This document shows positions 50,501 through 61,211 of a stretch of 64,000 nucleotides of DNA, in pieces (position 1 is the first letter of the stretch; each line of letters begins with the position of its first letter). The DNA is from Drechslerella dactyloides (Eukaryota > Ascomycota > Orbiliomycetes > Orbiliales > Orbiliaceae). The notes below the pieces were generated by a model, which worked only from the letters and a program-made list of their open reading frames with translations, was not told the origin of the DNA and ran no database searches. A program made the position numbers and the translations under genes. Location: positions 930,001 through 994,000 of the forward strand of contig JAGTWJ010000002.1 of NCBI GenBank assembly GCA_020064725.1, written 5' to 3'.

Positions 50501-52836
50501 GACATCTATCAAACGCCAAAGCCGGGAGGGATCGCGCGGCACATTTTAGTAGACAAAGGGTGATTTATCGATCTCCCCGTTGCCCTTTTCAGCTACCAAC
50601 GAGGGTACTGCGTGCCCTCTCGTCGGCGGTCCTGGCGGAGGATAACAAGGCTTGACCCCGGATCCTCCGGACGGCCACTCGCTCGACCTCAGACTTTGTA
50701 CAGCGAATATCATTTCTTCTAGATGGCTTCAGCTATCTTCACTCCCGGTTCAAGGACGCTGTCTCCTTATGCGAAGTGGGTCTAAGAATTTGTCTCGTTC
50801 GTTCGAGCAGGAGAGCCAATTCACAGTACATGTATACATATAATGGGTATCGATCGCGCTACGGCCACGAATTGAAACTCGCACCCACCTGGCCTGCGCA
50901 CCCGGCTAGCCCGCACCCACCCAGCCGGCCAGGCTATAACGCAAATATTATTTGGAGGAAACTCCCGAGCACAATATGATTTACATACAAACACGCACGC
51001 ACACACACACAAAGCTAGCCGACCATACCAGTCTGAAAGCAGTCCCCCGGAACTAGTTAGAGTCTGTGATACAACATAATTTTATCCCACTCGAACTGTT
51101 CGGATACGAGGGTGTCGTATTCACCAGGCAGCAGAGCATGTCGGTGTGATGGTGAAAAGCAAACAGGAAGGTGGCGCTTATGCGATCGAGGAAACCCCAG
51201 CGCACAATCCAGCTGCATTGCAGGGCTGTCATACTCTCGCTGTTGCAGCAGACGGACGTGAATTAATTCTGCATTCTTTCGTTTCTTGACTAATTATTAT
51301 CTAGCCAAGATCGCGGCTCACAGCACAGTGCAGTGATCGATCTCCTCCAAGGTTGAAGGATTGATTTCGCGGCTGTCTCCCAGTGCACTGAGAGCATAAT
51401 TAAACAAGACGCTGCCGTTTAGACGATGTAGGATCCATTGTTACCCTAGCAGCAATACCGGGGGGTAGACCACGATATGAGATGAGCATATGAGCGTCAT
51501 TTCCCGCCGCGGCCGTTGACATCGATGACAGTGCGACAGTCAAAGCACTGCCGCCCGAACGCGTCTTCTGCCTTCCGCGAGTTTCTCCAAAACAAGGATA
51601 CTCTAGGGGAGCGCTAGCTCATTCGGAGGCCAGTCGTTTTATGGAGCCAGCCCAGCCTTGGGCAGACACCCACCCACCGCCAACCAGCCGCCGGCAGCCT
51701 TTCCGTCTGCAGGGGCGAGGTCGGCCTCAGCGTCGAAGTCAAAAAGGGATTTTCGGAGTATCCTTGTGGCCCGAGGGCTCGGTCGATGCTCCTGCCTAAA
51801 GCGTGCACAGCAGAAGCAGTTTCATCTGACAAAGCCCGTCTATAATTTTAGGAGGGTGTACATATGTATTGTACAAGTTAGAGCAATCCTATTGCTGCCC
51901 ATCTCGAGAAGCTGAAACTATCTATACCTCTAAAGTTCTCTCAATGTGCCATTTGTAATATTTCTGCAGGAGGGCGCGCGAGCCTCGCCCAAGGAATTTG
52001 GTTATGTGCGGTGGACGAAGGCTTGTCTGGCCGAGGATCGGGTGCCGGAGACAGAAGCAAGCGTGCTGCACATGTATCCGCGAGAAGATAGTCACTCAGC
52101 CCCTTCGGCCGTGGGCTCACCCCTCCCAATCAAAAAAGTATTCCGGCTCATCGCCATGAAGATGTTATCGCTCGGCCATCTTATTCTATTTGTTTACTTT
52201 TCATATCCAAATCTAGCATCTACCCGTCACGGTTAATACATGATATCAGCGTTCAATTCAGGCAGCAGAAGGAAGTTATTTTCGTCCTGATCAAGGCAGA
52301 AGTAGAGTCGATTGCTTGGTCTTGAGTATCGGGGGACAGTGGATGTCATTTTGAAGTCCCGTCAGTGAACTCGAGAGATGGTGCACCCGTCCCCAATATT
52401 TACGTGGACGATGCCTCATGCTCACACCTCCGGAACTTCTACGATCCTGAGGCAGAACAAGCATATCTAGATCTATGCAATTTCTACGTCCAGCTGATAT
52501 GCGAGGAATGCCCGTGTCCGTTCTGAGGTTTTCCGGTATCGAAATTCCTGATAATCCAACTCCGGTCCCCTTTCCTTTTTGGAATGGAGTGTCTACGATT
52601 CCGGACGCGCTTCATCTCTTCCAAGAAACAAAGATGTGACGCTGAGTACGGGCCTCAAGGGACCAACTTATCGTGGAACTTGGCAGTAAATAATCTTTCT
52701 CAACCTTACTCAATCATGGACACCAAACATCGTCAAAACATACCAGCAATATTTTCTCCTTTTCCTTATTACACGATTCATATTAATGTTCCCGTCGCCA
52801 TCGACAGACCCTTTTCACCACCCCTAAACCATACTT
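44558..52836. other. Gene-poor stretch
   Basis: More than 8 kb with no well-supported gene. Some spots are open on both strands with protein-like composition: 45163-45354 (plus, 63 residues) opposite 45357-45103 (minus, CxxC-containing), and 47186-47305 (plus, 39 residues) opposite 47584-47174 (minus, 136 residues). I cannot decide the strand in either case. An imperfect CA tract lies at 50989-51012. Confidence 0.4.
50989..51012. repeat. Imperfect CA microsatellite
   Basis: AC-rich dinucleotide run interrupted by G. No neighbouring gene. Confidence 0.7.
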
Positions 52837-54942
52837 TCATTGACGCGCCCCCCGGAGGCCTCTTTCTTCTCTCTCCCTCTCCCGGATTGCCGCGCGATCC
52901 ATATTCTGCGGGTCCTCAACATTCTTGTCGTCGATGAAGTGCAGCAGCGTCTTCAACACCATGCTACTCAGGATGCTGGTTGCCAGGATCGCGATCATCA
53001 CGATGTTACTCTTCCGGTATTGACGCGGCCCGGGAACGTTGTCGGAGGCCCAGCCAGTATACAGCGCGTATGTCTATCGAGTGTTCATCACCGTCAGTTA
53101 GAAGAGTTTTCCCGGATATTTTTCTCGATCTGCTCCCACAGCCCCGTGTTTCTACTTCTCGCTCTCCTCCGACCGCTGGTATCTTCCAACCTTTCTTCCT
53201 TTCTTCAGGAGGCTTCGAGAGAGAGATGAATACTTACAGTAGTGACGGAGCCTAGATTGCCCAGGCCAGAAACCAGAGCAGACGCCGCAGCAACACCAAC
53301 TTCGCCGTGTCGCCGGGAAAAGATTTCACTACACCATCCTTGAGTCAGCACGGACGATAGACACTGTATACAAGAATACCACTTACGAAGTCCACACCAT
53401 GACGTTTGGAGTCGTTGGCCCGAGGCCGAAGCCCACGAGGAGAAGACCACCGTATCTCGTCCACGGGGCCGATGCGAAAGTCGTCATGCAAAGTCCGATG
53501 ATCTGAACGGTACATCCAAAGGAGAAGATGAACGGCCGCTTCTTGTTAAACCGGTCCGACAACGGCATGGCTATCAGGATGGCAATCAAGTCCATCTAAT
53601 GGTCGGAAATCGTCAGTAACTATGAAACCCCTTGCCCGGAAAACTTCTCGAGATGCACAGATCAAGGCGTATACTGACCACCCATATCGGCGCGAATAGC
53701 AAACTCAACTGCACGCTTGTCAACTTTGGATTCGTCGCCCTGATGATCAACGTCCCGTAGTTCTGGACACCGATCCCTACGCCCACGACCCCAAAGTACA
53801 TGACCGTCAATGGCCAGATTCGCCAATCCAACATAACCTTGCCCAGATCCCGTATTCCCCACGGCGGCGCATGATACACCCTCGTCATCTCCTCATAATG
53901 CACTTTCCTGTCTCTCTCGGTGGCGAGCGCCGGCACCTGCCGTGGCAGATACCGGTAATACCACCGCAACTTGCGTGACTCTCCCGGTGGGAACGGGCGG
54001 TCCGGCAGCCACCAGAGGAGGAGGATGGCATCGATGGCAGTTACAAGCCCATAAATCAGGAACATCCACTCGTACCCTACCAGTCCGCCGTAGCCGTTCA
54101 TCTTTTGGAACCCCGCGGAGACGAGACTGACGACAGCAGCAGAGACTTGCGCAGCGGTAAAATAATAGCCGATGCGCTTGCCGGTCAGGGATGGCGGGTA
54201 GAAAAGTGTGACATAGTAGGCCATACCAGGCCACATTCCGGCGATGACAATGCCGAGAATCAGGCGGATCAGACTGCGTATAGACGTTTTGGTTAGTGGA
54301 TCACCGTACATATACACCACATAGATCAGAGTTGAACTGATCATGGTATTCACTTACTAATAGTTCCATACAGCACTTAGGGCAGCGTGGCAAGCGCCGA
54401 CGATACCAACGCAGAGAACGATACGACTGAGCCAGACGTGTGGGCTCAGTTTGGACATAATGAGGTTGGAGGGAAAGTCGAATACTACATAGCAGACATA
54501 GAAGAGGGCGAGACCAGTGCTAATTTGATGCCCGGATAGATGCAGCCGTTGACTGAGAGAGTCGCCAGTGGACGAGTTCATGGTCAACGCAAGGCCCACA
54601 TTCGAGCGAATGGCCGCGCAGAGGAAGTATAACGTCCATAGCGCTACGCGGTACAGCATTAGCGGCGGCTCGGAAGTTTTTTATGTAGCCATAAAGCGTC
54701 GAAGACATACCTGGGATGATACGCCGGTCAAGTTTACTACGTATAAGACGGGTAAGTTACACCAGCCATGGCTCGCGTTGGAGAAATGCGTTGTAGTGTT
54801 GTATTTGTACTCACACATAAATTCTTTCCACTTCAGCGTCGGAAGCTATTTCCGTGCCGGTTTCTGCATCTGGTCCTGCATCCGAGTCTCTGCTATCAAC
54901 GGCCTCTTCGTAAGCCTTCGAATTGGGATTAGTGCTCCCCAT
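52837..54942 (-). CDS. MFS transporter, anion:cation symporter (Dal5/Tna1-like)
   Basis: Seven exons: 54942-54815, 54736-54711, 54643-54358, 54273-53679, 53595-53387, 53328-53238 and 53073-52837. They give 523 residues. All six introns have GT-AG ends and every junction keeps frame. The protein has a hydrophilic N-terminus, the family's VKLDRRIIP lead-in to helix 1, about 12 membrane helices, LIRLILGIVIAGMWPG for the helix 4 region, and the late block ASALVSGLGNLGSVTTTYALYTGW. This is the anion:cation symporter family, whose members move allantoate, nicotinate, vitamins and similar carboxylates at the plasma membrane. The substrate cannot be assigned. It is the only transporter in the window and lies 10 kb from the ATP-grasp pair. 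An upstream ORF precedes it. Confidence 0.9.
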
Positions 54943-56331
54943 TGCGCTTCTCCAGTACAATTTCTGGGCTACCAAAGATTATCTCTTCTCTGCCAGGGTC
55001 GAAAAGTAATCAGACGACCAGGTAGAATTTACAATTTTTCAGACGCGGAACCCGTTGAATTTATGGTTTTCTGTAATACCTGCTCTGTCTCGCAAATATC
55101 TTTCGACAGGGGTTCACTAGGCTGCTCCATGTTCCCGAATGGTGGGGTTGGCAGGAACAGTTGGGGGCATCATTGATAACCTTAAAAGTCCGCGGCGTGG
55201 GCTCTGATAGGTCGATTACGTCGAGCGCCGCTTCGCTAGTCGCACAAGAAATCCATTTTTGTTGGATGGGAAACAGCTATGACCATGAAATCGACCTCTG
55301 CGGCTGGGCTATCGTGCTAATGGGCAGGTTCGACGAAGCTTGGAGGCCCGTGGGTGGAGCTCACTTAGATTCACAAGACTGGCATTTTGTCAATGCGCTC
55401 TAAATCGCGCCTTCAGCTTCACTAGTACGTATACCGTAGCCATGAGAGAACATTAATATTTCGTTGGCCGCGTGGGCCGCGATAATCTCTCTGGGGAAGA
55501 AATAGCAGATGACCACCATCAGCCGATTGGGGTACAGGAACGAACTACGTAAGATATAGTCAAGTTGTAAGCCGGAACTTCTGGCGTGCGTACGCCATAT
55601 ACACACTATATTAGCTCGAGCGCTCATCTCCTCTCAACAGTTGCGAATGATATTAACCCGAGACGGCACATGCCGAATTCATCTGGAATCCGAGGCCGGG
55701 GCGGCAGGTGTGGGAACTCCTCAAATTTCGGCTTCGGCTACGAGTTTGCTGGAGGGCGAGCCGTCGGTTTCTTGTTGAGATTAGCCGGGCCGAGAGGGGA
55801 AGCTGGCGCTCCGGAGTCGGCATCCTTCATCCTGAGCGTGGGGAAACCCTCTCAGCTTTCTGTTGTGCAGGACGCATGATACATGTATACAGCCACGGTT
55901 CATGCAAAGAGAGGTGCGGGGTGATAGCTGTTGTTTATACAAAAACATCCAGCCGGAGCTCCACAATATCCATTATTTACACAATGCGTATAGAACCTGA
56001 TTTGATGAGATAGAATAACAGACAGCTAAGTAACAGGACCGCGAACGCCGTGGATTATAAAGGTATATATTGGGAGCTTATGGACGGCGGGAGATGGATG
56101 TAGTAGATCGGATTGGTATATACGCGTAGGCCGTTTGGCGCATCCGTCCTGCGAGCGATGACGCAAGCCTAGTGAACGTCGAGCTCTTCCACCGCTATTC
56201 AAGATGATCGGTATTCTCGGGCAGCAAGCCTGACCAAGAATGGCACTGCCTTCGTACTCGCTTCTCGTAATTCCGGGAATGCAGCTCTCCGAGCTTGTAC
56301 TTCTTGTGATGGGTCGATCGATGCCTGACGT
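54943..56331. other. Intergenic stretch between the MFS and Mim2-like genes
   Basis: It contains the MFS promoter and leader with an upstream ORF (55029-55130) and a curious vector-primer match (55269-55288). No other gene is supported. Confidence 0.5.
55029..55130 (-). other. Upstream ORF in the MFS leader, 33 residues
   Basis: An ATG-initiated 33-residue frame ends 86 bp before the MFS ATG. A donor-like GTAAAT at its end and an acceptor-like GGCAG at 54990 would join it to a second open segment that ends just past the MFS start codon, giving a uORF overlapping the main start. The implied intron is only 43 bp, so the extension is uncertain. Confidence 0.35.
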
Positions 56332-56760
56332 TCATAACGGCGCAGCGGCGGACGCGATAGCAGCAGCCCCGCCGACTCTGAACTCTGCTTTCGAAGTAAT
56401 GACCACGTCGACGGGATACTTCCACTCCATGAACCTAGCCCATACTGCACCGTTCCACAATCATTTTAGCCGACTGCCATCCCACTCCCTCGAGAGACAA
56501 GGAGCAGACAAACATAAGAACCCTCACTCACCCCAGAAAGCACACCGTCTGCCCAGCCACTTGCCCGCAAATGGCACAATGACCATCGTAAGCAGCAGCT
56601 CCAGCTGCTTGAGCGACTCTTGCCATTCCTGCTCTGCGTCTGACTCGTGTTCTGTGTCTTCGGAGTCTATGGAGGCGACCTCGTCGGAGGATGTGGAGGC
56701 TAGATAGGAGCTTGTCTGCGAGGCGGACAAGTCGATGAGGGAGGGTGTCGACTCGGACAT
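56332..56760 (-). CDS. Mim2-like mitochondrial outer-membrane biogenesis protein
   Basis: Exons are 56760-56532 and 56444-56332 (87 bp intron, donor GTGAGT), giving 113 residues. Residues 1-50 are acidic and Ser-rich. One amphipathic/hydrophobic segment follows (QLELLLTMVIVPFAGKWLG, with a GxxxG pair), then the conserved RFMEWKYPV block and an Ala-rich end. This layout matches fungal Mim2, a small partner of Mim1 that inserts helical proteins into the mitochondrial outer membrane. I recognise the block from fungal homologues but the assignment rests on family memory. It is divergent from Sas10/Utp3 with 327 bp between the start codons. An alternative in-frame ATG lies eight codons further 5' (no effect on the conserved part). 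Confidence 0.65.
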
Positions 56761-57087
56761 AGCGGTGGCGCGTGACGGCAGCACCTCTGACTTGTGGGAG
56801 GTTGGTTCGTGTAAGGAGACTGGGCTAGATCGGACTGGACCGCGAGAAGGAGTGTGTAGACGGTTATCCGGTTATCATCGTTCGCGAAGCTGCGGTGACG
56901 GCTTGCGTGGAGGCGGTTGGCGTGATTCGAGGTGTTTGCAACGTTTGTCAGGCTTGGCGTCTGCGAATGGTTTCTCGCGAAAAAAAAGCCGACTGGCTGG
57001 CGCACAAAAATTTCGGCAACAACCGTCGACAGCGACTGATAAATTTTCTTACATCACCGCCTTACCCTCCGCGATTAGACTCCCACA
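56761..57087. promoter_or_regulatory. Short divergent promoter between the Mim2-like and Sas10 genes
   Basis: Only 327 bp separate the two ATGs, so both housekeeping genes are driven from here. I see no TATA box. Confidence 0.5.
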
Positions 57088-59076
57088 ATGGCGCGGAAAT
57101 CGAAACGGCCGCGCCCGGCGCCTGGATCTAGCGCTGGGCCTCGCGAAGTTGACCCGAACGACGCCAAAGTCGGCAGGCTCACGACGTACGAGGATGTCGC
57201 GGATTCAGAGGACGAGTTCTATCTCAATCAGGACCGAGTCGATTTTAACGAAGACCCAGCTGCGAAACGACGGCGGCTGAACCGCGATCCGGCGTTCGAC
57301 GAGAGCGACGAAGAAATTCTCGACCTAGAAGACCTGCCTTCGTCCGACGACTCCAGTGAGGATGACGACGAGTCCCACCATGGACATGGATCTAACTCAC
57401 TGCCTAATCGCCTGCAGCTCTCAGACGACGAGGACGATGACGGCAGCGAGGACGAATCACAAGATGAATACGCCGACTGGGGCAAGTCGAGAAAGAATTA
57501 CTATGACGGCAACGACATCGACAATGACGAAGACGCCGCAATGGAAGAGGCGGAGGCGCGCAGAATTCAGCAGCGGCAGTTACGGTCAATGACTGCCAAA
57601 GATTTTGGCATCGACGAAGACGATTGGAAGACATCAACCGATGCCGCTGGTGACGCTGCTCGAGAAACCGAGAAACCCGAAACCTACGAGTCTGTCACAG
57701 TGAAAAAGATCACGATACCAGCATCCAGCGCCGATCAAGAGGAACTGCTACGGTTGCTACACCCGGAATTCGAGCCGCTGCGTCAGGAGTTCCTACGGCT
57801 ATCGCCACTGCATCCCGAGATTATGGAAAGAGCGAAAGAAAATACGAACCCCGAGTCCGTTATACGGAGAAAGTGGATAGTTCTTTCGTCGTACCTGGCG
57901 GTGCTGAGCATGTACTTTGCGTTCATGTCACAGCCACGGCCGGAAGGACAGGCGGTGGATCTGAAAGACCATCCTATTATGGAGGCTCTTCTGAAGTATA
58001 GGACCGAGTGGTTGGAGGTAGAGGGACTCTCGGAACAAGCTACTCCACCGCCAGAGACGGAGTTGGATAAGGAATTGGAGGACATGAGCATCGATGATGA
58101 GGAGGAGGAGGAATGGGTTGAAGAGGATGACGACGGCGACGAGGAGGAAGAGGAGGAAGAGACAGTACCACCACCACCTAAGGCTGTCAGCAACAGCTCT
58201 AAAGCTACGAAATCTGCGGTTGCCGTCAACGGAAACAGCAAAAAGTCGAAAGCTACGTCAACTACGACCAAAGAAGCCAAACGGCTAGCCAAGAGCGATG
58301 CCCGCCTGAAAGACCTCGACGACCTCCTCCCATCAGCTGCCACCCGCTCAAAGCCATCGAAGGCGAAAGCAGTAGTCCAATTCCGAGACGATGACTTTGG
58401 TGAAGAAGACTTTATCTACGAGGAGGACGCGGAGGACAAGGCCAAGCGGAAGAAGTCGCTCCGATTCTACACTGCGCAGATCCACCAAAAGTCGAACAAG
58501 CGAGACCGTGCAGGACGCGACGCCGGTGGCGACCTGGACATCCCGCATCGCGAGCGAAACAAGGAGCGGCAAGAGAGGCTCAACGCCGAGGCCCAAAAGC
58601 GGGGCATGACTGACGGCGCCGGTGCGATGCTGGACGATAACGACCTCTCCGATGGCGACTACGACGACAACGACTTTACAAGTGCGAAGGCACTCAAGGG
58701 CCAGATCGAAGCCGACGACATGGGCGACGCGCTCGAGTACTATAACAAAGTCGCGTCCAAGACCAAACTGGAAAAGCTCAAGAAACAGCTCGAACAGGAG
58801 GCGGCGCGGACGAACGACCGGGTGGTGGAGACGGAAACAATCGATCCGGAGACGGGGAAGCGGGCGATCGGTTACACGATCTTGAAGAACAAGGGCCTGA
58901 CGCCGCACCGCAAGAAGGACGTGCGGAACCCACGTGTCAAGAAGCGGAAGAAGTTCGAGGCGGCGAAGAAGAAGCTGGCGAGCAGGCAGGCGGTGTACAA
59001 GCCGCCAACTTCGGCATACACTGGCGAGGCGACGGGTATCCGGACCAAGGTGATCAAGTCGGTCAAGTTTTCGTGA
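57088..59076 (+). CDS. SAS10: Sas10/Utp3, U3 snoRNP (SSU processome) protein
   Basis: Single exon, 662 residues, with ATG in a good context (ACA before it). The N-terminus is acidic with long Asp/Glu/Ser runs. The Sas10/Utp3/C1D domain lies near 215-310 (RKWIVLSSYLAVLSMYFAF). Two further acidic and basic linkers follow. The C-terminal Sas10 domain at about 590-662 carries the highly conserved NKGLTPHRKKDVRNPRVKKR. The family works in the nucleolus in 18S rRNA maturation as part of the small-subunit processome. The length agrees with fungal homologues. The next gene starts 290 bp downstream on the same strand. Confidence 0.95.
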   Translation: MARKSKRPRPAPGSSAGPREVDPNDAKVGRLTTYEDVADSEDEFYLNQDRVDFNEDPAAKRRRLNRDPAFDESDEEILDLEDLPSSDDSSEDDDESHHGHGSNSLPNRLQLSDDEDDDGSEDESQDEYADWGKSRKNYYDGNDIDNDEDAAMEEAEARRIQQRQLRSMTAKDFGIDEDDWKTSTDAAGDAARETEKPETYESVTVKKITIPASSADQEELLRLLHPEFEPLRQEFLRLSPLHPEIMERAKENTNPESVIRRKWIVLSSYLAVLSMYFAFMSQPRPEGQAVDLKDHPIMEALLKYRTEWLEVEGLSEQATPPPETELDKELEDMSIDDEEEEEWVEEDDDGDEEEEEEETVPPPPKAVSNSSKATKSAVAVNGNSKKSKATSTTTKEAKRLAKSDARLKDLDDLLPSAATRSKPSKAKAVVQFRDDDFGEEDFIYEEDAEDKAKRKKSLRFYTAQIHQKSNKRDRAGRDAGGDLDIPHRERNKERQERLNAEAQKRGMTDGAGAMLDDNDLSDGDYDDNDFTSAKALKGQIEADDMGDALEYYNKVASKTKLEKLKKQLEQEAARTNDRVVETETIDPETGKRAIGYTILKNKGLTPHRKKDVRNPRVKKRKKFEAAKKKLASRQAVYKPPTSAYTGEATGIRTKVIKSVKFS

Positions 59077-59366
59077 GCGTGTATTGGGCGGGCATCGCCA
59101 GCGATTTAGTTGTTTACAGCATTTGGAGGCTGAGTGGATATTTTACATTTCACACTGTACGATATATTAGCATTGAGAAAAGTGTCCCGAGCATCTGCAT
59201 TGAAATGTATCATCCATTTCCTGCCTGCATGCCATCCGGAATTAAGAGAAAGAGAAGCCCGTGCCACAGCTGCCGCAGCCAGCTGCCACAGCACCTGCCT
59301 TTTAAACGTGCCCACAACAAACATCCTGCCTGATATTCCCTAAACACTCTCCACCTTATCACAACA

Positions 59367-61211
59367 ATGGCGACAGCCACTACAACCCAGGAAGAACACG
59401 AAATAGACCAGCTTCACATCGACACCTCGTCTCTCCCGCAGTCCGCGCCGACTCCACCCGTCAGCCGGGATCCCTGGTACGCAAATTTCCCGCCAAAGGT
59501 CGCCGACTGGTTCCAGGCACAACTCACCCTGACCGAAACCCACAAACGCATCGCCATCGCCTTTGCCGAGAATTTTCAGAACCACAGCATCACAGCTACT
59601 ATTTCCAAAGCGAAATCGAAAGCGGACGTCAAGAGCGATGCTGCAGTATCGCATTTGCGCAATATCGACGACCCGGCGTCCTGCATACACCCACTCGAAG
59701 ACCTAATCTCGCAAACCTACGTGTCCAACTATGACGTCGGCACTGGCGAGACACTCACGAACCTACAGTGCTCGAAACTGCTGGAAGCCGACCATGAAGT
59801 CATATTCGTCACGGGCTTCTTGCATCCGAAATCAGCAAGCCTCAGAACGCTCCGCTACACCATCAGCGCGCTGGCCACTCGTCAGCGACTGAAAAACGTG
59901 CGCCGGGGCACCGACAAGATACTTAAAGTTCACGTATGCTTTTCCAGCAGCGGTTTCCTGCAGAAGATACTACACACACGGTCGCCGAAGGGCCGCGTGT
60001 GGAAGCCGAAAGAATGGAAGAAACTGGGCCTCGCGGACGAGCACCACCTCGCTGGCGCGGTGGACTTGACCGTCAAGTCGCTCTTCTTCCGCCCCGTCGG
60101 ACTGCTGCACGGCAAATACACCATCGTCGATCGCCGGATGCTGATCGTACCGTCGTCCAACCTCAGCTGGGAGGAATGGCTTGAGGGCGCGACGACGTAC
60201 CTCTCCTGGCCGACAGACGTGGGTGATAACGTGGTAAAGCAGTTCGTGCGGTATTGGGAAAGCGTGTGGCGGTTCGGCGAGGAGAGCGGGCCGGAGTCGT
60301 ACGAGGCTGTGTGCGAATCGTTCCCCGTACGCGCGCACGAAGGCGGCGGCGGGATGATCATGGATATGCCGAAGGGGACGTCCGTGGATACGATGGCGTG
60401 GAATGGGTATGCGCCGGCGGTGTTTCTACCGCATCCGTATCAGAAGAGTTTCCCACCGATCTGGCCGCTTGGGGAGGCCAGCGGCCTGTGGAAGGTGGTC
60501 AGGCGGCTGATGGGCGTGGTGTATACGAAGGCGCCGGAGAACGAGGCGGCGTACCTGGGCAATCCGCAGAACTCGTTCATCATAGCAGCAATCGACGGGG
60601 CGGAAGAGTCGATATACCTGCATACGCCGAACGTCACGGCCAAGCCGATCATCGACGCGCTGATCAGGGCGGCGAAGAGGGGCGTGGTGGTCGAGATCGT
60701 CACCTCGATGGAGATGATGAAGTGGGAGCAGCTGGTGACGGCAGGCACGACGACCGAGAAGTGTCTCGGGAAGATGCTGGCCGAAGTGGGCAAGTTTCGA
60801 GACGCGGCGCCCGAGCACGCGATCACGACAGGCGGGATGTTCGTCTATCAGTACAACCCGACAAAGCGGCCGCAGCTACCTCCGTTCGTGAAGAGTCCAG
60901 AAGACAACCACTCGCTGACATGGTACGATAAGAGCCATGTCAAGTGTTTGATTGCGGACGAGCAGGTCGTGATGCTTGGATCAGGCAATGCGGACCGGGC
61001 GAGCTGGGTGACAAGCCAAGAAATCAACGTCGGCTTGTTTCTGTCCAAAGCGAAAGCCCGGCTGTTGAGACAAGCGCTGGTGGATGCTCTGGCGGGACGG
61101 CTGAACGTCTTTCCGGGCAGCACGTGGGTAAGAGGTGGAGAGGGAGAGGACGAGCTGAGCTTCGGGGTGGATGGAGTACCGAGAAAGAAGAGGAATGATC
61201 CAGAGGCATAG
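59367..61211 (+). CDS. Phospholipase D-superfamily protein, two HKD motifs
   Basis: Single exon, 614 residues. Both catalytic HKD motifs are intact: HGKYTIVD starting at His248, followed by PSSN, and HVKCLIAD starting at His524, followed by GSGNAD. Two HKD motifs in one chain form one active site that works through a phosphohistidine intermediate. There are no PX, PH or C2 domains and no long transmembrane segment, which separates it from classical fungal PLD1. The arrangement is closer to the cardiolipin-synthase/endonuclease-like branch found in many ascomycetes; the substrate may be a phospholipid or nucleic acid. Tdp1 is excluded because that family has HKN motifs. The C-terminus ends in a short basic stretch. 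Confidence 0.88.
   Translation: MATATTTQEEHEIDQLHIDTSSLPQSAPTPPVSRDPWYANFPPKVADWFQAQLTLTETHKRIAIAFAENFQNHSITATISKAKSKADVKSDAAVSHLRNIDDPASCIHPLEDLISQTYVSNYDVGTGETLTNLQCSKLLEADHEVIFVTGFLHPKSASLRTLRYTISALATRQRLKNVRRGTDKILKVHVCFSSSGFLQKILHTRSPKGRVWKPKEWKKLGLADEHHLAGAVDLTVKSLFFRPVGLLHGKYTIVDRRMLIVPSSNLSWEEWLEGATTYLSWPTDVGDNVVKQFVRYWESVWRFGEESGPESYEAVCESFPVRAHEGGGGMIMDMPKGTSVDTMAWNGYAPAVFLPHPYQKSFPPIWPLGEASGLWKVVRRLMGVVYTKAPENEAAYLGNPQNSFIIAAIDGAEESIYLHTPNVTAKPIIDALIRAAKRGVVVEIVTSMEMMKWEQLVTAGTTTEKCLGKMLAEVGKFRDAAPEHAITTGGMFVYQYNPTKRPQLPPFVKSPEDNHSLTWYDKSHVKCLIADEQVVMLGSGNADRASWVTSQEINVGLFLSKAKARLLRQALVDALAGRLNVFPGSTWVRGGEGEDELSFGVDGVPRKKRNDPEA

Noticed and set aside
59367..61211. Tyrosyl-DNA phosphodiesterase (Tdp1)
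   Set aside because: Tdp1 has HKN motifs; both motifs here are HxKx4D as in phospholipase D enzymes.
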